A DNA stretch of 54,932 nucleotides from an uncultured Bifidobacterium sp. (GCA_937874315.1 CALNAE010000254.1:1-54932); one strand, 5' to 3'; shown: positions 1 to 8,963, numbered from the stretch's first letter. The notes: generated by a model not told the origin, from the sequence alone. Numbers and translations are program-made.

Positions 1-696
1 GCCGAAGTCTCTTCGCACCGCTACGTCATCTGTTGGCACAGCAGAACCGGGTCCGTTCAGGGCATGGCGCCCGTGGCACATCGTTTCGCCCGGATGGGCT
101 GTACGGTGGTCCTTCCGGTGGGACGCGGAAATCGTCCCGATGAAGGCCGCTATCTGGGCATGGGGCTGCTCGAAAGTCGCGATCTGCTGCGTTGGATCCG
201 TGAGGTGGTGGTCCACGACCCACAGGCGCGCATCGTACTGCGCGGCGTTTCCATGGGTGCGGTGGCGGTCATGCTGGCCTGCGGCTCACGCGAGCTATCC
301 GATCATGTGGTCGGCGCCATCGCCGAATGCGGGTATGCCGATGCCTTCGACCAAGTGACGTTCACCCTGCGACGATATGCCCATCTTCCTCGACATCTGG
401 CCAAGGCGATGACGCATACCGTCAACGCACTGTGCCGTAGCCGAGCAGGTTTCGATCTACGCGACGCGGACTGCCTCGGGGCCATGCGCCATACCCATGT
501 TCCCATGCTGTTCATTGAGGCAGGGAACGATCAGGTCATCGATCCGGCCGACTGCGACAGACTGTTTGCAGCATGCGCCAGCACGGTGCGCGAACGCGCG
601 TCGATCCCACACGCTCGGCATGCGGCTTGCGCCAGTGCCGACCCCGAACGGTATTGGCGTGCGGTGAATGGTTTCGTACAGCAGTTGGTCTGGTGA
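1..696 (+). CDS. alpha/beta hydrolase, 5' end outside window
   Basis: The frame is open from the first base, so the gene starts before the window; 231 residues are visible. The protein looks like an alpha/beta-fold serine hydrolase. The nucleophile elbow reads GVSMG, with the Ser codon at 250-252. A later EAGNDQVIDP segment supplies a likely acid residue, and a His near the C-terminus (HARHAACA) could complete the triad. An internal ATG at 64 exists, but residues upstream of it keep the fold's character (HRYVICWHS), so it is not the true start. The substrate cannot be read from sequence; related proteins are annotated as generic hydrolases or esterases. It is followed by 187 bp and then the acyl-CoA ligase on the same strand. 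Confidence 0.8.
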   Translation, partial: AEVSSHRYVICWHSRTGSVQGMAPVAHRFARMGCTVVLPVGRGNRPDEGRYLGMGLLESRDLLRWIREVVVHDPQARIVLRGVSMGAVAVMLACGSRELSDHVVGAIAECGYADAFDQVTFTLRRYAHLPRHLAKAMTHTVNALCRSRAGFDLRDADCLGAMRHTHVPMLFIEAGNDQVIDPADCDRLFAACASTVRERASIPHARHAACASADPERYWRAVNGFVQQLVW

Positions 697-794
697 TCGG
701 GGCGTAGATCGCATACCCTGGGTGGCAGACCGTTCACTCGCCGCGTCGCGTTGACGGCGGCCGCGTCACCATACCGAGGCCACGTCGGCCAATG

Positions 795-812
795 CCTTAC
801 GATACCGTAAGG
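795..812. promoter_or_regulatory. 18-bp palindrome upstream of acyl-CoA ligase
   Basis: CCTTAC-GATACC-GTAAGG is a near-perfect palindrome (six-base arms, 16 of 18 positions symmetric overall). It lies 71 bp before the ligase start at 884. Its size and symmetry fit a dimeric repressor site such as a TetR- or FadR-type regulator of lipid genes. That is inference: no regulator gene is adjacent. Confidence 0.4.
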
Positions 813-883
813 TGACGTAAGCGCATCGACCCATTACACTTGGAAGATTGGGAATACCTGGTAAAGGCTTGAAGGAGCGCTCA

Positions 884-2920
884 GTGTCAGTTATCAACTC
901 GATTGAACAAAAGGCGATGAACCTGACGTGGAAGGCGTTGCGTCTCGGCGGCGGATTCGCCCATCCAACCGATGACGGTGATCCAGACACCCCGGATTAC
1001 GCCGATTCCACCCCGGTTCCCGATCTTGACGACAATCGTGATCTGCCGCACGTCGACGATTGGGGCGCAGGCTTCCCCACAACGACGTTCATCGACCGCG
1101 AAACCGGTTTGCTGACCAGCTCCACCAAGGGCTCCGACGCCATTGATGAGGATATGTCGATCTATGACTTGTACGCCCAACGCGCTCAACGGCGTGGCGA
1201 TGACCCGCTGTACACCTATAAGACGGATGGCGGTTGGGTGACGAAAACCGCCAATGAGTTCATTGCCGACGTGCGCGCCGTGGCCAAGGGACTGTTGCAC
1301 TATGGCCTGAACAAGGGTGATGGCGTCGCCTTCATGTGTCGCACATCGTATGAATGGAACGTTACCGACGCGGCCGTCGTGGCGTGCGGCGCAGTGCTGG
1401 CCACCGTCTACGACACGGATTCCGCCGAACAGATCCGCAACATCGTCAACAACTCCGATGCGCGGTTGCTGATCGTGCAGACCATCGATATGCGCGAGAA
1501 GGCCGACGGCGCCATCGAGGACTGTCCCACGCTTGAACGCATTATGTGCATCGAATCCGGAGCATTGGACGAGCTTGAGGCCTACGGCAGCAGTGTGACC
1601 GACGCTACGCTCGACACCCGCATCGATTCGGTCAAAGCCTCCGATCTGTGCTCCATCGTCTATACATCGGGTTCCACCGCCGCCCCGAAGGGCGTCGAGA
1701 TGACGCATCGCCATTACTGCGCGGACGCGTTGAATCTGCGCGCGTATCTACCAGATCTGCTCAACGACCGTCGTGGCAGCGTGTTGCTGTTCCTGCCGCA
1801 GGCGCATACCTTTGCCAGGGCGATCAACTATATCGTGGCCAGCAGCGAGTTGCATATCTATATCGCGCAAGGCATCTCGACGCTGATAACCGACTTGCAG
1901 ATCGCCAAGCCAACCGTCATGATCGTCGTGCCGCGCGTACTGGAAAAGATCTATAACGCGGCCTCGCAAAAAGCCGGAAACGGCATCAAGGGCATGACGT
2001 TCGCCGCCGCCGTGGTAGGCGCCCAGACCTACATGAAGGAGATCAGCGATCATGGGGCCCCCGGATCGCTGGCGAAGGTCCGCCGCGCGGCCTTCGACCC
2101 CATCGTGTATCGCTCGCTGCGTGACGTGCTGGGAGGTCGCACGAAGTGGATCGTGGCCGGCGGGGCACCGCTCGATCCCGATCTGCTGGCGTTCTTCCGC
2201 GGTGCGGGCATTCCGGCCTACGAAGGCTACGGACTGACCGAGACGACCGCCCCTTGCTCTTTCAATCCTCTCGGCACGCCGTTCCATGAGGGGTCGGTCG
2301 GCATCCCCTTCCCCGGTTTCAGCATCCGCATCGCCGAGGATGGCGAGATTCAGGTGTACGGAGAGGGTGTGTTCGCCCGCTACCACAAGAACGACGAGGC
2401 CACCGAGACGTCGTTCACCGCCGACGGATGGTACAAAACCGGCGATCTGGGTCGATTAAGCGACGATGGATTCCTTTACATCACCGGTCGAAAGAAGGAT
2501 CTGATTATCACGGCCGGCGGGAAGAACGTGGCACCGGGGCCCATCGAGGAGATCATCCAACGTTGCCCGCTGGTCTCGCAGTCGTTGGTGCTCGGCGACA
2601 AGCGTCCATTCATCTCCGCCCTGATCACCCTGGATGAGGAACCATTGCGCATGTGGCTCGACACGCAGGGACTCGACCACAATATGCCGCTTGAGATGGC
2701 GGCGAGTAACGCCGCGGTCCGCGCCGAGGTCCAGCAATACGTCGATCAGGCAAACGAAGGGGTGTCACGGGCCGAGTCCGTGCGCAAGTTCATTCTGCTG
2801 CCCCAGGAGTTCACTCAGGAGAACGGCCTGATGACGGCTTCCATGAAGGTCATCCGGCCCAAGGTCATCAAACGGTACTCGACGTTACTGGCCACCCAGA
2901 TGTACACGAAACGTAAGTAA
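884..2920 (+). CDS. long-chain fatty acid--CoA ligase (AMP-forming)
   Basis: This 678-residue protein belongs to the adenylate-forming family and should activate fatty acids to acyl-CoA via an acyl-AMP. The A3 phosphate-binding motif is YTSGSTAAPKG near residue 260. The A5 motif YGLTETTAPCSF follows near 450. GWYKTGDLG, with the ribose-binding Asp, is near 515, and the hinge and lysine region GRKKDLIITAGGKNVAP comes just after. It resembles the FadD15 group. I chose the GTG at 884 because GAAGGAG sits seven bases upstream; the longer TTG start at 848 has no such site. The first 55 residues are an acidic extension before the adenylation domain. A palindrome at 795-812 may control it. It converges with era. 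Confidence 0.92.
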   Translation: MSVINSIEQKAMNLTWKALRLGGGFAHPTDDGDPDTPDYADSTPVPDLDDNRDLPHVDDWGAGFPTTTFIDRETGLLTSSTKGSDAIDEDMSIYDLYAQRAQRRGDDPLYTYKTDGGWVTKTANEFIADVRAVAKGLLHYGLNKGDGVAFMCRTSYEWNVTDAAVVACGAVLATVYDTDSAEQIRNIVNNSDARLLIVQTIDMREKADGAIEDCPTLERIMCIESGALDELEAYGSSVTDATLDTRIDSVKASDLCSIVYTSGSTAAPKGVEMTHRHYCADALNLRAYLPDLLNDRRGSVLLFLPQAHTFARAINYIVASSELHIYIAQGISTLITDLQIAKPTVMIVVPRVLEKIYNAASQKAGNGIKGMTFAAAVVGAQTYMKEISDHGAPGSLAKVRRAAFDPIVYRSLRDVLGGRTKWIVAGGAPLDPDLLAFFRGAGIPAYEGYGLTETTAPCSFNPLGTPFHEGSVGIPFPGFSIRIAEDGEIQVYGEGVFARYHKNDEATETSFTADGWYKTGDLGRLSDDGFLYITGRKKDLIITAGGKNVAPGPIEEIIQRCPLVSQSLVLGDKRPFISALITLDEEPLRMWLDTQGLDHNMPLEMAASNAAVRAEVQQYVDQANEGVSRAESVRKFILLPQEFTQENGLMTASMKVIRPKVIKRYSTLLATQMYTKRK

Positions 2921-3313
2921 TCCGTCAGCGGCCGCGGTCCTGTCGCGGATCTACTCCGTCGCGGTCGCGGACCCAGTCACGGTCATGCGTAATGTTTCCC
3001 ACCCGCGCTACCCCCGGTCCCGCCCATGGCTCTGATCGCCTGAGATCCCTATCGCCCGCGGGTGAGCGACACGCCCGAGACTCCCTACACAAGTCGGACA
3101 ATGGCGATTTACGATGGCGGAACACGGCCATTCAAAACAGCTATCACCCGACCTGTGTAGAGAAAACTGCGCGTGTCGCGGACGACGTGTGACGGACGAC
3201 GGACGACGACAGCCCATCAACAGTCAAAACGGGACCATCGAAAGTCTTCAGTCTCCCGGTTCGAAGGCGACTCGTGCGTCGGCGCGTCAACCCCATGAGC
3301 CCCACCCACAAGG
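2921..3313. other. 393-bp convergent intergenic region
   Basis: This gap lies between the 3' ends of the acyl-CoA ligase and era. No convincing gene is present. It contains runs of GTCGCGG and GGACGAC short repeats and the large imperfect inverted repeat at 3066-3179. A weak CCGCG/CGCGG hairpin at 2932-2948 could end ligase transcription but has no T-run. Confidence 0.7.
3066..3179. repeat. facing pair of about 55-bp repeat units
   Basis: The left unit begins GCGACACGC (3066-3074) and contains CTACACAAGTCGG (3085-3097). The right unit, read on the other strand, begins with the same GCGACACGC (rc of 3171-3179) and contains CTACACAGGTCGG (rc of 3148-3160). The two halves align without gaps for about 55 bases, 37 of them identical by my hand count. 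This is much longer and more degenerate than a terminator. It looks like two inverted copies of a small dispersed repeat, or a decayed miniature element. Confidence 0.6.
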
Positions 3314-4270
3314 TTAGAATCCCAGCCGCTCCAGCTGCTTGGGATCGGACTGCCAACCTTTCGCCACGGACACATGCAATTCGAGTTTCGCCTTCTGCCC
3401 GAGGATGCGGTTGACCGGTGTCCGCAATCGTTTTTTGACCTGCACGAGATGCTCGGCATGCCGGCCGATGATGATGGGTTTTTGCGAGTCGCGTTCCACG
3501 TAGATGGATACCATCACGTGGGCCTTGCCGTCATCGGCCAGCCCTAGCTCTGCACGAGCCGCGGGATATTCGATGGAGTCCACGACGACGGCCAGAGAAT
3601 GAGGCAATTCGTCGTCGAGTTCCTCCAGGAACGCGCCTCGGACAAGTTCCGCGATCTGATCGGTAGGCCGCTCTTCGGAGATTTGGTCGTCCGGATACAT
3701 CTGTGGCCCGACCGGCATATGCCCTATCAGCACGCGGCTGACCTCGTCGAGGTTATCCGTCGTCGTCGCGCTGACGGGTATCAATTCCGTGAAATTGGCG
3801 AAGTCGTTGATCTCGACGAGTTTACCGACCAGTTGCTGCGGCGAAAGCGTATCGATTTTCGTTACGATGGCCACAACCGGTATCTTCCATTCCCTTTTCC
3901 AAAACTCGGAACGCAGACGAGCCAGGATTCGCCGGTCCCCCGTGCCGATCTCCTGATCGGCCGGCAGCAGGAACGCGACCTCATCCACATCGCTCAGCGA
4001 TTCGTCGACGACATCGTTGAGCCGCTGTCCCAACAGGGTGCGGGGACGATGGATGCCGGGCGTGTCGACGAGCACCATCTGGGCGTGTTCGGTGGTCAGG
4101 ATGCCGCGGATCGCTTTGCGAGTCGTTTCCGGACGCGAGGACGCAATGGCCACTTGCGCGCCGACCAGAGCGTTGATCAATGTGGACTTCCCGACATTCG
4201 GCCGACCTACGACGGCCACGAAACCTGAACGGTAGTCCTGATGCTCCGCCATCGTTGAATTCTCGCTCAT
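3314..4270 (-). CDS. era: GTPase Era
   Basis: Era is an essential GTPase that binds the 3' end of 16S rRNA during 30S assembly. At 318 residues it is the usual size. The G1 loop GRPNVGKS spans residues 22-29, G3 is VDTPG near 70, and G4 is TKID. The C-terminal KH domain carries IIIGRHAEHLVQVKKRLR, followed by the typical end KLELHVSVAKGW. The start ATG at 4270 overlaps the stop of the upstream CBS gene (ATGA), implying translational coupling. It is the last gene of the rsmE-HIT-phoH-ybeY-CBS-era operon, an order common in actinobacteria. Confidence 0.97.
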   Translation of the reverse strand: MSENSTMAEHQDYRSGFVAVVGRPNVGKSTLINALVGAQVAIASSRPETTRKAIRGILTTEHAQMVLVDTPGIHRPRTLLGQRLNDVVDESLSDVDEVAFLLPADQEIGTGDRRILARLRSEFWKREWKIPVVAIVTKIDTLSPQQLVGKLVEINDFANFTELIPVSATTTDNLDEVSRVLIGHMPVGPQMYPDDQISEERPTDQIAELVRGAFLEELDDELPHSLAVVVDSIEYPAARAELGLADDGKAHVMVSIYVERDSQKPIIIGRHAEHLVQVKKRLRTPVNRILGQKAKLELHVSVAKGWQSDPKQLERLGF

Positions 4271-5769
4271 GCCTTCTCCTCTTCATGTTCCTCGTATCGG
4301 ATGCCGTCGTCGTGATGCTGCTGACCGCGTATCCCATGTTCGTCGGCATCGCGAAGACCACGGGATGACGGATGGGTATCGCCAAAGGCGACATCATGAT
4401 CTCGATTGCGTGCGGATTCATCCGCCTCCGGTCCCCCGTCGGTATGCACGGGCTCGACCAGAATCGTCGAAACCTTCTTACGTCGTCCCGCCGAGTCGAC
4501 CGCAGTGAGCCGCAATCCCCGTGTGACCGAGCTCATGCCGACCAGAGGCACGCGTCCGAGCAGCTTGGTCAGTAATCCATAGACGGTGTCCACGTCATCC
4601 TCATCGATGTCGACTTCAAAGATCTCCTCGAGATCGGCTATCGCGGTTCGCGCGGGCATGCGCCACGTGTGCTCCCCGACCTGTTCCGGCGCCGCGTGTT
4701 GAGTCCTATCGTGTTCGTCCTCAAGCTCGCCGACGATTTGCTCGATGGTGTCTTCGATGGTCACCAATCCCGCTATGCCCCCATATTCGTCGACGACCAT
4801 GGCCACATGCTGACGGGTGCGTTGCATGACGTGGAAGAGATCATCCACCGGTTTGGACTCCGGGACCAGCATCGGATTCCTGCATATCATATCCACGGTA
4901 CGGTCCTTGGCCGCCGGGTTGAAGGCAGTGGCGCGTACCGCATCCTTGAGATAGACGACGCCGACCAAATCGTCAACGCTGCTGCCGATGACGGGTATGC
5001 GTGAGAAACCGGATCTGGTGCATAACCTGAGCAGATCCTCCAGCGTGGCGGATCTCTCGATGCAGATCATATCGGTTCTGGGCACCATGATCTCGCGGGT
5101 AAGCGTTTCGGAGAGCGTGAGCACGTTGCGCATCATCTCGGAGACCTCGGGATCGAAGCCATTTGACTCGACCAGCCGATCGATCATGGAACGACCTTGT
5201 TCGAGTTGAATTTTCTCGAGTTCCTCATCGTCGGACAACGAGGTTTCACGCTGCCTGCGCTTGGACGACACTCGACCACCCGTATGGGCGAACGGTGTCA
5301 GCATCACCGCCGCATGCACCAGCGTGGCATGACGCAGCATGATATCCACGGGTTTGGAAGCGCCGGCGGCGCGCGGCCTGACCAGAACGGAGACGACCGC
5401 CACGATCAGGGCGAAGAGAACGCCGGTGCCCAGCTGTATCCAAAGCTCGACATGGAGCAGCGATGCAATGACGACGACGAACACGCCGTCGAGCACATTG
5501 CAGGATATTCGGAAGAACGCGCAGGAGCCGGAGGTGGCGAAGCGATCGACGATGAGCTGCTGAACCTTGTGGATCTTGTCGATTTTCTTCATATGGATGA
5601 ACTGACTGGTCTCGGTATCCGTCTGTACGTCGAAAATCAGATTGTTCAGACTCGCCCTGGTGACGCGGGCGACGGCCCCCTCGGCGGCCGCCATGACCAA
5701 CGAAAGCACCACCAGAAGCAAGGCGACGACGACGAGCACCACGATCATCGTCACGGTCATCGGATCCAT
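4267..5769 (-). CDS. hemolysin-C/CNNM family CBS-domain membrane protein
   Basis: This 500-residue protein has an N-terminal hydrophobic helix (MIVVLVVVALLLVVLS) followed by MAAAEGAVARVTRASL, the signature of the CNNM/DUF21 membrane domain. More hydrophobic segments run to about residue 140. A CBS pair follows (about 225-345, with REIMVPRTDM and DEYGGIAGLVTIEDTIEQIVGE). A C-terminal CorC/HlyC domain completes it. Family members are linked to divalent-cation efflux or homeostasis; the old hemolysin name is misleading. I chose the ATG at 5769 because a 23-codon ORF ends TGA-T-ATG on it. A GTG at 5814 is possible but lacks a ribosome site. Confidence 0.9.
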   Translation of the reverse strand: MDPMTVTMIVVLVVVALLLVVLSLVMAAAEGAVARVTRASLNNLIFDVQTDTETSQFIHMKKIDKIHKVQQLIVDRFATSGSCAFFRISCNVLDGVFVVVIASLLHVELWIQLGTGVLFALIVAVVSVLVRPRAAGASKPVDIMLRHATLVHAAVMLTPFAHTGGRVSSKRRQRETSLSDDEELEKIQLEQGRSMIDRLVESNGFDPEVSEMMRNVLTLSETLTREIMVPRTDMICIERSATLEDLLRLCTRSGFSRIPVIGSSVDDLVGVVYLKDAVRATAFNPAAKDRTVDMICRNPMLVPESKPVDDLFHVMQRTRQHVAMVVDEYGGIAGLVTIEDTIEQIVGELEDEHDRTQHAAPEQVGEHTWRMPARTAIADLEEIFEVDIDEDDVDTVYGLLTKLLGRVPLVGMSSVTRGLRLTAVDSAGRRKKVSTILVEPVHTDGGPEADESARNRDHDVAFGDTHPSSRGLRDADEHGIRGQQHHDDGIRYEEHEEEKA

Positions 5770-5770
5770 A

Positions 5771-5842
5771 TCAGTTAACTCGACCTTCTTTGTAATTACG
5801 ACTGTCTGCACCACCGAGTGTAGACATCAGTACCGGCATCAT
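5771..5842 (-). CDS. possible 23-aa leader ORF coupled to CBS gene
   Basis: Between ybeY and the CBS gene lies a 24-codon ORF (two Met codons, then PVLMSTLGG, ending GRVN). A strong GGAGAGG sits seven bases before its ATG, overlapping the end of ybeY. Its TGA is followed by one base and then the CBS start ATG, which has no good ribosome site of its own (AAGAAGG lies about 14 bases away). This arrangement would let ribosomes finishing the small ORF restart on the CBS gene. I recognise no family for the peptide. It could also be chance. Confidence 0.4.
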   Translation of the reverse strand: MMPVLMSTLGGADSRNYKEGRVN

Positions 5843-5845
5843 CGA

Positions 5846-6397
5846 CTAACCTCTCCGTTGCGCGTCGTCGCCGTTCGAATGCGAGGCATCATAGACGGCC
5901 AACGCGTCGGGGGCTTCGGCCGGCAGCGTGGCGGCGTCTATCGACGAGCCGCGCATCGCCATGAACGTCAGCAGCAGTTGACGCTGCAGACCGAACATCT
6001 GCTGCTCCTGTTGAGCGGTCGTATGGTCATATCCCAGCAGATGCAATGTGCCATGAATCGTGAGCAACAGCATCTCCTGCATGGTGCTGTGGCCTGCCGC
6101 ACTCGCCTGCTGCGCCGCGACCCACGGACAGATCACGATATCGCCCAGCACCCCCTCCATTACGGTTTTGCCATCTCCCGGGCGCAACTCGTCCATTGGG
6201 AAGCTCATTACATCCGTCGGCCCCTGCAGATTCATCCAATGCTCATGCAGATGGGCGATGGGATCGGGGTCGACGAATAGGACCGTCAGATCGGACTGGG
6301 TGCTGACCCGCATCTGATCCATCACCCATAGTCCCAATTCGGAGAACACTTTGGAGTCAATATTCCATATCGTTTCGTTGGTGATCTCGACGCTCAT
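5846..6397 (-). CDS. ybeY: endoribonuclease YbeY (rRNA maturation)
   Basis: YbeY is a zinc-dependent single-strand endoribonuclease used in 16S rRNA 3'-end processing and 70S ribosome quality control. The signature HGTLHLLGYDH, holding the three metal-binding His residues, is present in the last third. PTDVMSFPMDE is the conserved upstream segment. The length is 183 residues, with a short low-conservation tail after the motif. The start ATG at 6397 overlaps the phoH stop (ATGA), with AAAGGA upstream. It lies in the era operon. Confidence 0.95.
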   Translation of the reverse strand: MSVEITNETIWNIDSKVFSELGLWVMDQMRVSTQSDLTVLFVDPDPIAHLHEHWMNLQGPTDVMSFPMDELRPGDGKTVMEGVLGDIVICPWVAAQQASAAGHSTMQEMLLLTIHGTLHLLGYDHTTAQQEQQMFGLQRQLLLTFMAMRGSSIDAATLPAEAPDALAVYDASHSNGDDAQRRG

Positions 6398-7686
6398 CGG
6401 CGTTCCTTTCCGGCTGCGTGAGGAACGGCATGCCGCTGGCCCGCGTCATGGGCCACGCTCCTCTTGGACTCGGTGTCCGAAACTCGTTCGGCGTGGCGCT
6501 CGTACGCGGCGACGATTCTACCGACCAGCGCATGCCTGACGATGTCATCGGCGCGAAGATGGACGAAGGCGATGTCATCGATGTCATGGAGAATGCGTTC
6601 GATGGTGGCCAACCCCGAATGGGGCACCGCTATGTCGATCTGAGTGACGTCGCCGGTGATCACCATCGTCGTGTTGAAACCCAACCGCGTCAAAAACATC
6701 TTCATCTGTTGCTCGGTGGCGTTCTGCGCCTCATCGAGAATGACGAAGGCGTCGTTCAAGGTCCGTCCACGCATGTACGCCAACGGCGCCACCTCGATCG
6801 TGCCGTCGTCCATATACCGCTTGAGCTGGCTGGCACCGAGCATATCGCCGAGGGCGTCATAGAGCGGACGAAGATAGGGATCGACCTTGTCGTTGAGGGT
6901 GCCGGGAAGGAAACCGAGGTTCTCCCCCGCCTCGACGGCCGGCCGGGTGAGGATGATATGGCGCACGCGCTGGTCGCGGAACGCCCGGACCGCCTTGGCG
7001 ACCGCCAGATAGGTCTTCCCCGTCCCAGCGGGACCGATGCCGAAGGTGATGGTATGCGTCGATATGGCTTGGACGTAGGCGATCTGGCCGGCGGTCTTCG
7101 GTCGGATCGCGATGCCCGATGCGAAGGTGATCACACCGGGGACATAGGGCCTGCCATGTTCAAATGCGGCCGTTTCCGGGGAATCGCCGGCATCGTGCGG
7201 CTCGTGCGGCTCGTGCGACGATGATGAGGCGAACGGGGCCGGGGCCGATGCGGATGCAGGACCCTCCACCGATGGAAGACCGGTCCCATGGCCCGCCGCG
7301 GAAGAGCCGAAAGCCGGCGAAGACGGCGGCCGCGTACCGACACGCGCGTGATGAGCCGTGGCCTCGTCGCGGATCAGCGCCTCACGGTCGGCTTGCCGAA
7401 CGTGGTTGCGCAGCACATCACGCTCCAACATACGCCGTACGGTTTCCGCATCCACCGGGGCGCTGTAGGCCGCTCTGATAATCGTCTCGATCAGATTCTG
7501 AGCCTTCGCGGCATCCGATTCGGACTGTTTGGAATGCGACAGGATGCCCACACGATTGCCCCTGACCACGAAGCCCAGATCCGGGAAGGCCCGTTCGATC
7601 TGTCTGATCACCTCATCGACCGGACCGAATACGGAGACGGGATTGAGCTCCTCGGGTACGGTGACGGTACGTGTAGTAGTTGCCAC
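6394..7686 (-). CDS. PhoH-like ATPase
   Basis: This 430-residue PhoH-family protein has a P-loop ATPase core near residues 200-360. Walker A is GIGPAGTGKT and Walker B is FVILDEAQNA, followed by QQMKMFLTRLGF and MVITGDVTQID. The N-terminal 90 residues resemble the RNA-binding region of PhoH/YbeZ (GNRVGILSH). Residues about 120-170 are a Ser/Ala/His-rich linker that includes SSSSHEPHEPHD. YbeZ-type PhoH proteins act with YbeY, matching the immediate neighbour. I chose GTG at 7686, seven bases after the HIT stop; an open frame continues upstream but runs inside the HIT gene. Confidence 0.92.
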   Translation of the reverse strand: MATTTRTVTVPEELNPVSVFGPVDEVIRQIERAFPDLGFVVRGNRVGILSHSKQSESDAAKAQNLIETIIRAAYSAPVDAETVRRMLERDVLRNHVRQADREALIRDEATAHHARVGTRPPSSPAFGSSAAGHGTGLPSVEGPASASAPAPFASSSSHEPHEPHDAGDSPETAAFEHGRPYVPGVITFASGIAIRPKTAGQIAYVQAISTHTITFGIGPAGTGKTYLAVAKAVRAFRDQRVRHIILTRPAVEAGENLGFLPGTLNDKVDPYLRPLYDALGDMLGASQLKRYMDDGTIEVAPLAYMRGRTLNDAFVILDEAQNATEQQMKMFLTRLGFNTTMVITGDVTQIDIAVPHSGLATIERILHDIDDIAFVHLRADDIVRHALVGRIVAAYERHAERVSDTESKRSVAHDAGQRHAVPHAAGKERR

Positions 7687-7693
7687 GGTGCCG

Positions 7694-8032
7694 CTACTCG
7701 TCGAGGACTTCGCCCGTGAGCACATGGGCGTGCACATGGAAAACGGACTGTCCCGCATCCTTGCCGGTATTGAACTCAAGCCGATAGGATCCATGGAACG
7801 TCTGATCCGCGATATGCTGAGCCACCGCGACGATGTGGGCCAGTTCCCGGGGATCTTGTCCCGCCAATTCGGCGACATCGCGATAATGATGACGCGGAAT
7901 GACCAGCACGTGGACCTTCGCCTTGGGATTGATGTCCCTGAAGGCGAGTGTGGTGTCGTCCTCAAAGACCTTCTCGCTTGGGATGGTGCCAGCGGCGATT
8001 TTGCAGAACAGGCAATCTTCAGTTGCGCTCAT
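7694..8032 (-). CDS. HIT-family nucleotide hydrolase
   Basis: The 112-residue histidine-triad protein ends with the catalytic HVHAHVL triad and has the N-terminal DCLFCKIAAGTIPS motif of the HINT branch. Members hydrolyse adenosine phosphoramidates or related AMP conjugates. I chose the ATG at 8032 because AGGAGC lies just upstream; the in-frame ATG at 8044 would overlap that site. It sits between rsmE and phoH in the same transcription unit. Confidence 0.93.
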   Translation of the reverse strand: MSATEDCLFCKIAAGTIPSEKVFEDDTTLAFRDINPKAKVHVLVIPRHHYRDVAELAGQDPRELAHIVAVAQHIADQTFHGSYRLEFNTGKDAGQSVFHVHAHVLTGEVLDE

Positions 8033-8105
8033 GATGCTCCTCATTGGTGACTCGGCTACAAGACGCTCTCCCCATGCTATTGCTGCACACGGATAAGATG
8101 CGGCA

Positions 8106-8132
8106 CGGACCGCCTACGGCATAACCGGTCCG
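8106..8132 (-). terminator. possible hairpin between rsmE and HIT gene
   Basis: CGGACCG (8106-8112) and CGGTCCG (8126-8132) form a seven-base stem with a 13-base loop, 35 bp past the rsmE stop. No T-run follows, so it may only attenuate transcription or be incidental. Confidence 0.25.
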
Positions 8133-8165
8133 CACGCCCGCAGCCGCGGATATCCCATGTCGCGA

Positions 8166-8963
8166 TCAGCGGAAACGGCCCAACGTTCGGGCCAGCAACG
8201 TCAGAGCCACGGGTCCGGCGAGTGATGCGCGCAGAATGTTGCCGCCGAGCACGCACACCCGTGCCCCGGCATCCTTCATCGATCCGATCTCCTCATCGCT
8301 GATGCCCCCCTCGGGCCCCACCACGACGCTGATGGTGCGTTCACGCCCATCGGCCAAACACCGTTGCGTAAGCGCGCCCACGTGGTCCTCAACCTCATTC
8401 CAGCTCGTTGTGGCATCCTGATGCAGAACGAGCATCAGTCCGCCATGGACGCTCGAACGCCGGCATATGGCGAGCAGACCTTTGCCGTTGACGCAGTCGC
8501 CGAGCTGCGGGACCCACGAACGACGTGACTGCTCGCTGGCCGCGATGAGGGTGCCACGCCATTTGACGTCGGTACGTCCCGGTTTCCATTTGGCGATCGA
8601 TCTTGCCGCCTGCCAAGGAACAACGTCGTCGACCCCGATCTGCGTGGCCATGTCTATGGCCTGCTCGTCGTGACCGGTCTTGGCCAACGCCTGAATCAGC
8701 GACAGTCTGGTGACGGGGCGTTCGTCCTGTCCCGCGCTGAGCACGCGTGCCACGCCGTTGGCCGCGTCGACGAGTTCGGCGTGGATGCGCAGGCCGGCGC
8801 CATCGGAAAGCTGCAAACTGTCGCCATCGGTCAGCCGCATCGACTGCACGGCATGGCGGCGGACGGAAGCCGGTAGATTCACATTCCATCCGGCGTGCAG
8901 TTCGTCGCTTGCCATGGGAGTGTCCTCACGACTGGTGTCGAGAATGAACAAGGGATCGGTCAT
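8166..8963 (-). CDS. rsmE: 16S rRNA (uracil-1498-N3)-methyltransferase RsmE
   Basis: RsmE is a SPOUT-class methyltransferase that makes m3U1498 in 16S rRNA. The 265-residue protein has the N-terminal PUA-like region (VNLPASVRRHAVQSMRL). The C-terminal knot carries VVGPEGGISDEEI and LGGNILRASLAGPVAL, both diagnostic. The ATG at 8963 is preceded by AGAGG. A longer frame to 9008 lacks a ribosome site and conserved residues. It is the first gene of the run down to era. Confidence 0.94.
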   Translation of the reverse strand: MTDPLFILDTSREDTPMASDELHAGWNVNLPASVRRHAVQSMRLTDGDSLQLSDGAGLRIHAELVDAANGVARVLSAGQDERPVTRLSLIQALAKTGHDEQAIDMATQIGVDDVVPWQAARSIAKWKPGRTDVKWRGTLIAASEQSRRSWVPQLGDCVNGKGLLAICRRSSVHGGLMLVLHQDATTSWNEVEDHVGALTQRCLADGRERTISVVVGPEGGISDEEIGSMKDAGARVCVLGGNILRASLAGPVALTLLARTLGRFR

